From Lobosporangium transversale (taxonomy: Eukaryota; Mortierellomycota; Mortierellomycetes; Mortierellales; Mortierellaceae): 64,000 bases of DNA. Below are positions 32,445 to 43,255 of this stretch, one piece after another. Both the position numbers and the translations under genes were made by a program. Positions within the stretch are counted from its first letter, which is position 1, and each line of letters opens with the position of its first letter. A model generated the notes under the pieces. It did not search any database. It was not told where the DNA came from and worked only from the letters and a program-made list of their open reading frames with translations. The stretch is taken from assembly GCF_002105155.1 (NCBI RefSeq), contig NW_019028981.1:784501-848500 (forward strand), in the 5' to 3' direction.

Positions 32445-33652
32445 TTCTTTTGACTATGAAAAGTAGAAATTAACATGACATGGTATGGCTGTTTTTTTTA
32501 TTTTTTTTATTTAGAGCTTATATATAGGGAGGTGACTGGGATCAACTAAGTTGATTGACAAGTTTAGTTGGAGCGAAGGAGAGATGAGAAAAGTTAAATA
32601 AATAAAAAGTAAAATAGCCATATGAAGGAAAGAAGTGCGTTCATGTATGCCCCTTTCTGCTTGCAGTTGAACAGATTTTTTATTTTGCCAATCTGGAGAT
32701 GGGCCATGTGGCGTGTCCATGTGCTTCATACTGGTCCATCCCTTGCACGGGGACAGCATTCAGAGCATTCAAGAGCATTCGGATGCAATATGCAACATTC
32801 CCTTTTCTCTTTTCCTTCTTGCTCTTTGCCTTGCCTTGCCTTGCCTTGCCTTGCCTTGCTTTGCTTTGCTTTGATACTCTGACAAACAAGTAAAGTTGAA
32901 TCGTAAAGAAAAGGCTGAAGAGAAGACAAGAGAGAAAAAGAGGAAGATAAGAAGAGAAGAGAGAAGAAAGAGAGAAGAAAGAGAGAGGAGAGAAGAGAGA
33001 AAAGAGAGAAAAGGAAAGTTGAAAGCAAAGATAAAAAAAAAAATAAAACCCTTTCCTTTACTTGTCTCTTTCCTTTCCAACACACCTTTCTTAATTCCTC
33101 TCTTGTCATCACAGACACTCCAATAGGTGTAGCTTTTCTTTAGTGCTTCATTAGCTTCCACAACAACTTCATTCTCTTCATTCCCTCTATCCTCATCTGT
33201 GTGTAAGTCTTTTTTTAGCTTTTTTTTTTTTCAACATGTCTGATGTGTCGACCATGTACACATCACAAGACGTTGCGCGTGGCACGCTTTCGTTTGTCAA
33301 CTTTTTTGTCTTTGCATCAAGGACAAGCTCAACAGCTTGTGAGGCAAATAAAGGAGAACAAAAAAAAAAAACTTTTACCCCCGTCCAGTTGATTCCAAAT
33401 ATCGCTTATTAACACTTTACTCTTTCTCTAATCTGTTGCTACTTTCTCCTTCTCTTCTCTTTCTCTTTCTCTTTCTCTCTCTCTTTTTTGTGTCGTCCTT
33501 TTATTTTTTTTTTTGTTGCACGTTACGTCTGTATTCTTGTGTTATATCTTTTATTTTTTATTTATTTTTGCTCCCCATCACGCCTCATCTTTTTACCATC
33601 CATCCCTTCTTCTCATCGATACAATTTTATATACAGTCCTAGTCATCACGCC
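32389..33652. other. Intergenic region rich in simple repeats
   Basis: It holds an (ATT)n tract at about 32398-32443, a TTGCC/TTGCT pentamer tract at about 32823-32872, a purine-only stretch (about 32925-33030) and a pyrimidine-rich leader (33425-33645) before the Rab gene. Frames here are by-products of the repeats. No gene seen. Confidence 0.5.
32823..32872. repeat. Pentanucleotide microsatellite (CTTGC/CTTTG)n
   Basis: About ten tandem five-base units; the first are CTTGC-type and the last three change to CTTTG. Confidence 0.9.
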
Positions 33653-35210
33653 ATGTCGACCCCAAAGAGTGCCTCATACGATTATCTCATCAAGTTGCTA
33701 CTGATTGGTGACTCTGGTAAGTCATTGAGGACCTTGTTTATCCATCTAGACGCAAAGCCAAGCCTTTTCCTCCCTCTCTCTTCCTCCTCAACAAATCCGG
33801 GGCATGCAGAGAGACTAGTTTTGTTTTCTTTTCCTCGAGAGCTCTGGGTTATCTTTGCTGTAGCCTATCATGTGTTCCGTAGTGATACCATGGTACCATC
33901 CTGTTGTATTCACAATGTACTGCATCTGCCTCTTCACCATGGCATAACATGCTCGAAAGTGGTTAAAATCATTGCCTCTGCCCATCCTGGCTGTCACGCG
34001 TCATCCCATACTTCCCTCTCCCTATGGAAATGGACCAGAGCTTCTGAATGGGATGAATATTGTCAAGCAAACTTACATTTCTATTATACGGTTCTTCATA
34101 GGTGTTGGCAAGTCGTGCCTACTTCTCCGCTTCTCTGATGATTCTTTCACACCTTCGTTCATCACCACCATCGGAATCGACTTCAAGATTCGCACCATCG
34201 AGCTTGATGGCAAGCGCATCAAGCTCCAGATCTGGGACACAGCCGGTAAGCTCGCCTACTATTATCCAGCACTGGTCTTACCTTTATCCATAGTTGTATC
34301 ATTCATAAGACAGCTAAACCAAACATGCTCTTGTTGTAAATTTAGGTCAGGAGCGTTTCCGCACTATTACAACAGGTACCAAACCCATCAAAGTGGCTCA
34401 TTCTTATTGCCTGTTTTTTAACATCAGGGATACACTCTTAACATCGTACATTCTTCTCTCTTCCTCCGATTTCTATTATCAGCATATTATCGCGGAGCCA
34501 TGGGTATCCTTTTAGTGTACGATGTCACGGACGAACGTTCATTTAGCAGTAAGTTTTCAGGATTGATCATTCATGATACATGGACAAGTTCATGGGCTAA
34601 ATACATACAATCATATTTTTTTACGCCACCATTCTAATTATTTTGGATCCATCCCTCGTTAGATATTCGTAATTGGTTCTCGAACATCGAGCAACACGCC
34701 AGTGAGGGAGTCAACAAAATCCTTATTGGAAACAAGTGCGATATGCCGGACAAGAAGGTTAGATATTCTGATATATCTGATATGCCTGGAATGATAGTAG
34801 GGGAAAAAAAGAGAGAAAGAAAATAATACTAAAAAAAATATGCTATTTTTTACAGGTTATCTCAAAGGACCAGGGTCAGGCCTTGGCAGATGAGTTTGGA
34901 ATCAAGTTTTTGGAGACAAGTGCCAAATCCAATATCTGTGTTGAAGAAGCATTTTTCTCCCTTGCCAGGTATACTTTTTTTTTTTTTTTTTTTTTTCTCG
35001 CTCTGAACCCTTTTTAAAGCATGACTTGTAATTCAATGTGCTTACATTTGTACATCTTTTCCTAAAAAAAAAAAAAAAAAAAAAAATCTGGCCTACAGGG
35101 ACATTAAGAAGCGTATGATCGACACCCAGACCAACCAAACGCAGAATCCCAGCACTTTGGTAGTGGATGAAAAAGGCAGCAACAAACTTGGAAATGGATG
35201 CTGCAATTAA
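33653..35210 (+). CDS. Rab GTPase of the Rab8/Sec4/Ypt2 class (seven exons)
   Basis: Exons 33653-33716, 34102-34245, 34346-34375, 34483-34548, 34663-34757, 34856-34968 and 35099-35210 sum to 208 codons. GTP-binding motifs are complete: GDSGVGKS (P-loop, split by intron 1), [10 protein letters not shown] (switch I), [13 protein letters not shown] (switch II), GNKCD and ETSAK. The switch I and following [14 protein letters not shown] match Rab8/Sec4 rather than Rab1 or Rab11. The C-terminus ...NGCCN carries two cysteines for geranylgeranylation. Such GTPases drive secretory vesicles to the plasma membrane and hyphal tip. Exon 3 is only 30 bases. Intron 1 is the longest at 385 bases. Confidence 0.93.
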
Positions 35211-36226
35211 AATGAATTGGATGGTTTGTTCCCAAGCTTCTCTGAGTGGACATACACTTTAAAAAAAATGCCTCAAAGAGTAAGACAAGGATTTTTGACG
35301 ATGTAATGCTGTGAATAGCCGGTGACACCCTGTAGAGATACATTTGTTGAATCGCATTGAAGGACAAATGCACACTGGTCAAGAGAAATAAACGACACTT
35401 TTATTAAATTTTTTTAAAAAAAAACAGTTCTCATTATACAAAGTGTTCCTCGCGAAGAGCAATTACAAGAGACGATCAGTATTCTCGCAATACTACAGTA
35501 TTTAAACACGATGGCTTTGAATACCCCTACTTCTGATAAGGAGAATTATGACCGAGCATTTAACCTCATCGATGAGACTGTCTTAATAGAACCAACCGCT
35601 TTCTATTGATTGGTACAAGCATATCTGTCATGACATAGTGTTAGGACTGGATACTGAATTTCCTGTAGACAACACAGATATACTGCTGAATGAATAGTTC
35701 CACATTAGCATGGATAGACTACATCGGTTGACGAAAAAAAAAAAAAAAAAAAAAAAAGTGGGGGCCTTCCCTTTTCTACCGTTTCATACTTGTGGATAGT
35801 CATTGTAAAGCCGATGTTGATACATGTATATTTATTGAAGTAACGGCATTCACTCACAAGAAAACCAAGATGTTATTCGCTCATCGTCTTTGTCGCATAA
35901 CCAAATTAAGACGATCAACCTTAATAATGACAAACACAATGAAGGGATGGTGGACATCAACAGATATAGTCGATGAGCTTTGGGACCAAAGGTTCAGCAG
36001 CGACAACTGCTTGGAGAGATACCAGCTTTTAGAGGAAGGGATAAGAGAAAATAACTTATTGTATGCTTCGAATGAATATCTGCAGCAGCTTTGCTCTTTC
36101 CGATCAATACCTCGTATCGCACAAAAAATACTTTGCACATTTTTTGATGACTTGTCTAAACTTTGAGTAATGGGATTGATGTGAAGTTGTAGATAAAGTA
36201 GATGAAATTAGAAGATCTCTATTTTG
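35211..36226. other. Transition to accessory DNA, no supported gene
   Basis: Contains an A run of about 25 (35731-35757). A 124-codon plus-strand frame (35792-36166) has protein-like composition (LWDQRFSSDNCLERYQLLEE and onward), and scattered coding-like pieces lie before it from 35512. No family is recognised and stops separate the pieces, so it may be another dead gene. Confidence 0.35.
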
Positions 36227-36830
36227 TTAATCTGTAGTGTGCCCTATGGACCATGTTTGGTTAAAGATTGTGAGAACACCATATCTAAATCCATTGGTCC
36301 ATATATATCCTAATATTTGTTGCAATGGAAGGACAGCTCCACCTAGGTTCAAACCGTAAGCTTGTGAAAAATCAATGTTTGCTTCTAAAGATAAAAGGAA
36401 TGGTCGCTTCACTTCTATAGGAAACAGATTCATGTCGTCATGGCAGCGATAACATACAAAATCAGAGTCGCCAGTGTATTGAAGAGGGGATTGCATAGTT
36501 GTAGCCCGGTCGACAGTTCCAACGTCGTTGATAATTATATGGCGAATGGTAGCCTCTTGGTAAAATCTTCTCACATATGTAATTGTGGGATAGAATGGCG
36601 ATGTGCATCGTCTAAAGGCATATTGCGCACGATATCAAGAAAATTATCCCAAGGTGTGATCGGGTTGGCGACGCTAAGTAACAGGGACGTGCTTGTGTGC
36701 TAATTTCATCAGGTCCTTGGTCCACACCTTCAATTGGTGGCGAGATATGTTGGATGAGCTGCCTCTCAGATATGCCTATGGTCCCTAATGTTTAAATAAA
36801 TAGACGTATCATCAATGAAGTCATACACAA
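36227..36830 (-). pseudogene. PD-(D/E)XK-like domain gene fragment, frameshifted
   Basis: The minus strand reads MPLDDAHRHSIPQLHM and then needs a one-base shift at about 36572 to continue as RRFYQEATIRHI. It then reads GDSDFVCYR...LFPIEVKRP and PLQQILGYIWTNGFRYGVL to a stop at 36227. The GDSDF...IEVK pattern (Asp, then E-x-K) is that of PD-(D/E)XK nuclease-like folds. The end GYRYGVLTTFNQTW-type block is one I associate with large families in Mucoromycota, but I cannot name the family. A second frame change lies near 36690. It is not closely similar to the 43-45 kb gene. Confidence 0.5.
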
Positions 36831-37364
36831 AATATTAAAACAAAGAGAACAAACTGCTAATCTCTTACCTGCCGATGGCCGCTGAACAATATGTGGACAA
36901 TCTCCTCAGACAGAGGTGACGTGCCAATGTCTTTAAGGTCTTGCTTGTTGCTTTGGCGAGTGATTCCTTTGACTCAACATTGGCGAGATTGACTACTATA
37001 CCTTCATGGAGGGCCGATACCTTATAAGGAATGAGTTATTTAAAGGAAAGGTGATCAAGATCCGGCTTGATGACCCCCTTGAGGGCAGCTATGGAGTCAT
37101 CAGGCTTCGACTTCAAATGATGCAGATGCCATCGAGAATGCAGAAGAGTTTATTTTATTTTATTTTATTTTATTTTTTTTTTTTCGGTTGCCATTTAGGA
37201 TAGTTGTGCGCTGAAATAACTGATTCGAGAGCAGCCAAGTGCGAAAAGAGCTGAAAGTTCGTGAGTAAGAATGTAGGTGTTATTGTAATGAAGAAAAGTA
37301 AGAAAGTGATGGCAAAATAGTTTGTGATGTCACTCACTTTGAAGCGTTTATTTTACCTTTTAGG
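36831..37364. other. Accessory spacer, no gene seen
   Basis: Runs up to the outer end of Crypton arm 1. Holds an imperfect TTTTA tract and T run at about 37148-37183. No convincing frame. Confidence 0.4.
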
Positions 37365-38940
37365 TGAATTTATCTTACTGCACAAAGTCGATCACATTCT
37401 CCCAAGCCAGCAGTTCTTCTACCAAGATCAAAGGATATCATGCAACCGACATCCATGACGATGCGGCAAGTCCTCCTTGGGATGTTAAAGTAAAAATAAA
37501 AAACCATTCACTAAGCTTTGCGCGCGTTAGTGTATTTCAGCTTTGATTTAATCACTTTTTCAATTTCTGTGGTGCATAGGGGATCCATATGTCTCTTTTT
37601 CTTTTTTTCTTTGCCGATGCTTCCGACTTTGCTGGCGGCTGGATCATCAACTGCGGAGATTGATGGGTCGAAAATGTGGATAACGATGTCTCTGGTAGGC
37701 TGGACCCCATTATTGAAGTAGAAGACGAAGCTAGAGGAAGTAGTGGTGAAGAAGGAGCAGTAGTTGATGAAGAATGATTCATCCAGTTCTGCATCCGACT
37801 CTGCTGCAGCTGTATATATTTGAAGTACTGCTGCTGTTGTTGACACAGCTCAAGTTGGTGTTGTTGCTGTTGTCCATTTAATTGCTCTTTTAGCTGACGC
37901 AGCTCGAGCTGAAGCTGTTGTTGTTGCTGTTGTTGTTGTTTTAACTGCTGCTGCAAGAGTTGATAGTGCATCTGTGAGAGCCTCGAAATGTCCTTGAATC
38001 CTTCTGCGATCTCAGGAATTATCGCATTATACTTTTGCACAATATTAGGCTCAGGATGTTCTACAACGTAGCTCATCTCTTTCTGGAACTCCAAGAACAA
38101 AGGGGACTTGAAGATGTCATCTTCCAAAATTCTGCTATGGTGACTATAGTGTAATCGAAACGCAGCATCTTGAAGTATGATTCGCCGGCATCGCACAAGC
38201 AGCCTCAGAAACCCGCAAGTGGAAATCTCATTTTCAGAATAAATATTTTTCTTTGATGAGGAGTTAGCTACTTGTGTGGCTTCAACTGCAACTGTTGATC
38301 CAAGCACTGCACGAATATTGGGCAGACTATTTGGATCCACTTCGTCCATTTCCTTCAAACATTCATCTCTCCACCATTTGTTATTTTTCCCAAAGATATC
38401 TTCAATCCAAGGAAAAACTAGCAATTGCAAGGCATTCGATGGCCTGATAGAGTTTCGAAGGAGGAAGAATGACTTAGAATAGAACCCTGCCATCCCAAGA
38501 GCAAACCTCGAAGGCAAGCATGGCAAATAAAAGCTTTCCATGCGGCCTCGTTTTGCGGTCCACCGCCCGCCTGCTTTAATATCATCCTGACTTATACCTA
38601 GCCTATGGGCTTCGATAGTGCCAGCATGACGGCCCCCATGAGTTTTCCTAGGACTGTTGACATTGTGCTGATCATAAAGGGCTTCCACAGTACGATAAGT
38701 TGATTGAGAGGCGAGACTTTTTGTCCTCTCTTTATTGCCCGGAATGACCTTGAGTTGGACGAAGTCAGAACTGTTAATTGACTTTACGACGTCTTTAATT
38801 TGAAGGCTCTTGGATTTTTCGTGATCCGAGCCCTTGTGATGAAAGATGATATTAGGATAATAGAAAGTAGAACAAGAAAAGAATGTTAATATAATCCATT
38901 CATCATTACTACAACACAATAAAGAAAAAAATGAAATTAG

Positions 38941-38972
<32 letters not shown>

Positions 38973-41286
38973 CAGCATGATAAAGTTGAAATTGAGAACT
39001 TACTTGCCAAAGTTGATACATGTAAAAGGCAAAAGCACTAAAGACGCATCTACGTACATCTTCATGTCGCAATGCACACGCATACCAGTTTTCATTATTC
39101 TTGTTGGTCTTACCCTTGTTAATTTTGAAGGTGAGCCCAATTGGTTGTTGTCCTCCTTCAGTTCTTTGTGTAATGATGGTGCTGAAGCAATCCGCAAAGT
39201 TTAAGTTTCGAAGATCCTCATCCCGAAGCAGCATATTATGCCGTGCAGTTAGACAGAACATGTCCCGATAATTAGTATCATACTCACGCGCTCGCATGTT
39301 TGGCGAATGTCTTTCCTTCGTCCAAAGTCCCATCAATATACTGTGGAACTGCACGGGGGTGTAAGAATCTCGAAGTGTACAGCCTGCTTCACGCCTGCCA
39401 CCCGATCGAACGACATGAGTGTGAAGACTCTCTATATGCTGGATAAGGATGGTTTGGAGTAGCTTCATTTGAGATGGCGAAAGATCCCAACTCACATCGT
39501 TTCGCTCGGCCTGTAGTGAATGGATTCGAATCAGGGCCTTTTTAGCCATCTTTATAGTCTCAGTACCGAGTGATACCGATACGGTTTTTTTTACCAGTTT
39601 TATCGACTGGAGCAGCTTCTATTACTATGCCAAAGGCCAACGGCGAGGAGAATATGGGGAGAGAGGAAGTTTCGATAAAAACGATATAATACTAACAGAA
39701 TGTCGACATTGCTATGTCGTCATATACGCGGCACCTTAAATAATACACAGTTGCTCGACATACTTTCGACTAGGCTAGCCCCGTGTATAGCCGAAGAATC
39801 CTCCTCAGCGGCAAGGTGCGTACGGAAATCTGCTCCTGGTTTAGTGCGCTTGAGTATAGTCTTCTTGAGGATGACTTCTCGAAAAAAACAAACGACTTTA
39901 TCCTGTGAGTCCACCAGATATAGGGCACGACCATCTTTATCTGCATACCGTTCGCGATATTTCTCACAAAATGCCTGTTTAGCACATTAAGGGCCCATGT
40001 CAAGAATGATTTATTAGATGGAGTTGTTAATATTATAGACCCTCTGGCTAGTTGATAGCATTAGAGGAAAATACGAATACCTTGTTAAATTTTATCCGTT
40101 ACATACCTTCCACAGACGATAGGTGGGCTGATATGAGGCAAGCGTTTTTGGTTTAATCCCTGAGCAGTCATTCATGTCATCAACGAATCGTTCCTCAGCA
40201 TCCGGGGGGTCCTGACTCTGATACTCGGAAACATATTGCAAAGGTATCGACCTATCAAGCGATTGATCTAGCCTGACCGCGGGTTCGGCGGGCAATGATT
40301 GATACGGACGCGGATGTAGCTGACTTCTTGACTTTATAAGTTGCTGTTGTGGTGCTTGCGATGCGTTCTTAGGACGTCCTCTGGAACGCTTAAGTGATGG
40401 GGAAAGCGGTAGCGGTGGTATTTCTACATCTAAGGACGGTGCAGCTGTGAGGACATTGGAAGACGCCATTGTAGACACCGTGGCTGATCCTAGACTTGAC
40501 CCTGGCAGCATCCGTTCCTTTGAAAAGAATCCAAATTCCTTTTCCATTTTTGCTTTTTGAAAAAAATAAAAATAAAAAATCGACTTCTCTAAGATTAACT
40601 CTGCGAAATGACAAAAGTCAGAGAAATGAGAAGTCGATTGCTGAATGCTACGGCTAAAGCAGAATGGCTTTGGGATCTCGACGCAACAAGAAGAGGAAAA
40701 TGTAGGCGGATGAAAGGATGGACAGAATAAAGAGAATGCAATGGACTGCAGTGGCATATAAGAAAATAAAAATCATACTTCATCTATAAGCATTGGTTGG
40801 ACGCGCTTTTGACAAGCGAAAATAAAAAACTGGTAAGTGCGTTTACCAACTTTCTGTTCCCTTTTATGGAAATTATAACAAAACCAAAGCATTTTCCTCC
40901 CCAAAAAGGCAGGAGTTTACAGAAACGCACTGTCCCCTGAAGAAACGAAAATAATTCCTGACACATAATTTTCAGGCACAGTAAATTGCCGTCTTTTTGC
41001 CGTCTTCTGCCGTCCTCGATTTTCTTTGACTAGTTCTGTTGGTCCCCCCCATGTGACTTCTGTGAGGCTATCACCTTGGTATTTCCAGTGGGGCTGAGCC
41101 ATTTATGAGGCCCAAGGAAGCCCTCACTGGGAGCTGTCTGGGGCCTTTTTATTTTATCATTATTTTTAAAAAAACACTTCACGAAATACGCTCAAAAATA
41201 TTTTATTGTCATGTGATGCATATCGGAAATAAGAAATTTTAAGTTCCGGACTGAATATTTATTTCCTTTCCTCTAAAATCTAAGGG
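37365..41286 (-). mobile_element. Crypton arm 1 of a 3.92-kb inverted repeat
   Basis: This segment is the reverse complement of 46276-50196. Paired positions sum to 87562 from the inner end and to 87561 after one indel, so the copies differ by a single base over most of their length; I saw no clear substitution, though I did not compare every base. Outer end: TGAATTTATC at 37365, after which the two copies diverge. Inner end: AAAATCTAAGGG at 41275-41286. It contains the damaged recombinase gene and, between its start and the inner end, a possible 61-codon ORF (41102-40917). Confidence 0.95.
37552..40547 (-). pseudogene. Crypton tyrosine recombinase, frameshifted copy
   Basis: Same four-exon plan as the intact gene at 47015-50009: 40547-40107, 39974-39764, 39624-39004 and 38832-37552. 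Exon 3 has eight T residues at 39585-39592 where the other copy has seven A on the opposite strand. This shifts frame about 13 codons into exon 3, before the entire catalytic region. Downstream sequence is still readable, including the HGGRHAG box and the Gln-rich tail. Because homopolymers are error-prone in assemblies, the lesion needs read-level checking before the copy is called dead. Confidence 0.8.
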
Positions 41287-41290
41287 ACTC
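41278..41290. other. Core junction sequence, variant 1
   Basis: ATCTAAGGGACTC, one G shorter than the other two cores. It spans the end of Crypton arm 1 and the start of the cargo region. See the matching sites at 46271-46284 and 59636-59649. Confidence 0.6.
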
Positions 41291-41441
41291 CCCCTGTGAT
41301 GTTTTATCACAGACGCCTTTTGTTTGAAACCACAGTAGTCATTTGTTTGTTTCCTTCTTTGGTGCCTACTGCTGGTTGCATGTGGCATCGACCCAAAGTT
41401 GAAAACTTTCTCTTGGCACTGTGTGCTTGTTGCATCTGGAG

Positions 41442-41712
41442 CAGTGCTCCTATTCGCACCATTCGAATCGAATTTGACTAATATCGAATTCGATTCGAAT
41501 AGGGTAAGTTCAAATTCGAGTCATTCGATTTATTCGAACTATTGGCACAATAGTAAATGATAATTTTAAATCTTTTTTTTTTTTTTTTTTTTTTTGAATG
41601 GATGTAAAATACCAGGACCATACTTTCGCTACGCGTAGCCAGTGGTCCTATTCGAATAGCTTCGAATAAGCCTTATCCTGGTTCGATTCGAATGGTTCGA
41701 ATAGGAGCACTG
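41442..41712. mobile_element. 271-bp hAT-type MITE
   Basis: The terminal inverted repeats start CAGTGCTCCTATTCG and run about 31 bases with one mismatch. An exact 8-bp target duplication ATCTGGAG flanks the element at 41434-41441 and 41713-41720. Eight-base duplications and a CAGTG-type end are typical of the hAT superfamily. The interior holds a T run and repeated TTCGAAT motifs but no gene, so it depends on a transposase elsewhere. It lies upstream of the truncated PD-(D/E)XK-like gene at 42060. Confidence 0.92.
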
Positions 41713-42059
41713 ATCTGGAGTCTACCGGACTATAACTGGGTATTGGACTATGTTTGATGGCATCTACCATATTTGAATGCACTCCATATTCTATCATCTT
41801 AACTGCAATATTGCAACCTATACAATGCTCGAGGCGAAGACTGGTCTGCAATTGGAGTTGTCATGTATCGATTCAGCTTTGGACAAGTCAGCGGAAGCAT
41901 ACTTTAACAAATTTGGATTATGTGACAGACCAACGGCACATCCAAGTCCTTGAATTATTGTAAGCATGATATTTGGTACCTTCGTCTATGCTCCTAAATA
42001 GTCTACAGTTGTTCTTGTGAAACTAAGTTCTTCATCTCCATTGATGTTCTCATTTCCAG

Positions 42060-43147
42060 GTGCGGCTTCATACAACGTCCTTGGTTTTCTCTAGAAAATC
42101 CGTCAGAGTCTGACTGCCTATATCTTTGGACATCCATATTCAGGATCTTAATGGAGAAGATACAAATCAAGACGTAAGTTCAATCTAGAACTTCACACTA
42201 TGGACATCCTTGGTTGAAATTTAAAAGCACAACTGATTTAGATATTCTACTTTGTTTTATCATAGTGGCGAGACAATGTTGGAGGCATCGAAGGTCATGA
42301 AGAAACTGCAGCAAATGGAGCATGGGGAGGTTACCGACGCTGGCAAGAGAGTTAATTGTATCTTCGTTGCTGGAGGAATAGAGATTTCTAATATCGAGTT
42401 TAAGCGACCGAATGTCAGTGGAGCGGAAGTGGCAATTCAAAATAGAAAGAATGTTCGACTGGCCAGATGCATCCAGGAAGGGCTTGCCTCGTTCGGCGTA
42501 AATGAGCCTGTGGTCTATATGGCTGATGTACATGTACAAGGTATAATAGAGGGCCAAATTGAATCACTGTCGCCTCATCTAGAGTATGGTGGATTAATAT
42601 ATTTTCATTTATTCGTTAGGTTTTACAGGGATTTTCTACCGCGTGCGTCCTATGGGGGACATTGCAGTCGCAGGCACAACAACCGAAGAGGTGGTAAACC
42701 TTCCTAGCACTGTTGGCGGACTTAGAGAGTTCTTGGAGGACTCATCTTTACCAATAATTTGGAGTTACATTGTACATCTTGATTATCATGTTGCTTTTAC
42801 GTCTGACCTTTTGTATCAATTACACTCACCATTTCTTATTCTTTGAAATATAGGCCAAGCTGGAGGCGCACGTACCAGCTCTCAAGATAATAAAAGAGCA
42901 AAATGAAGCTCGTCAAGCGAGGAGGGGCATGGCTAAGCACATTTTCCGCTCGTCCACCCCTCCACTAGTACAGGAGCCTACCTATTTTTTTCTTTCACTC
43001 GTGTGATGTTCTTAAGGGGTGGACTTGTATGCCTTGCAGCAATCTCTCCATCTGCTCAAGTCATTGACGTACGAGCGACAGATTCAAAGGACGAAAGAGC
43101 ATATTACAAATACCTTTGAAGTGTTAAAGGGTCATTATGATCTTTGA
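42060..43147 (+). CDS. PD-(D/E)XK-like protein, N-terminally truncated paralogue
   Basis: Exons 42060-42173, 42266-42540, 42620-42771, 42854-about 42970 and a last exon ending at 43147 match the 3' half of the convergent gene at 43256-45713 in order, and the 114- and 152-base exons are the same length. The core reads GKRVNCIFVAGGIEISNIEFK, then AIQNRKNVRLARCIQE. The Asp of the paralogue's RKVDC is Asn here, so the catalytic Asp of a PD-(D/E)XK fold would be missing while E-x-K remains. No counterparts of the first seven exons could be found upstream, where the MITE sits. The C-terminal exon differs (coiled KSLTYERQIQRTKEHI). It is possibly a fragment rather than a working gene. Exon ends near 42970 are tentative. 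Confidence 0.6.
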
Positions 43148-43255
43148 GATATTGTAATTTACGCTTATTTATTTATCGCATATAACCTCGAGTATCGAAG
43201 GTGCTTTATTCCTTCAGACAGTGGAGAGTGATATAAATCAAACGCAGTAGCGAAA

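Noticed and set aside
32725-33161. 130-codon minus-strand frames
   Set aside because: They are products of purine/pyrimidine repeats and the pentanucleotide tract.
33972-34421. 149-codon ORF overlapping the Rab gene
   Set aside because: It joins intron 1, exon 2 and intron 2 of the Rab gene in one unspliced frame. The spliced model gives a complete Rab protein.
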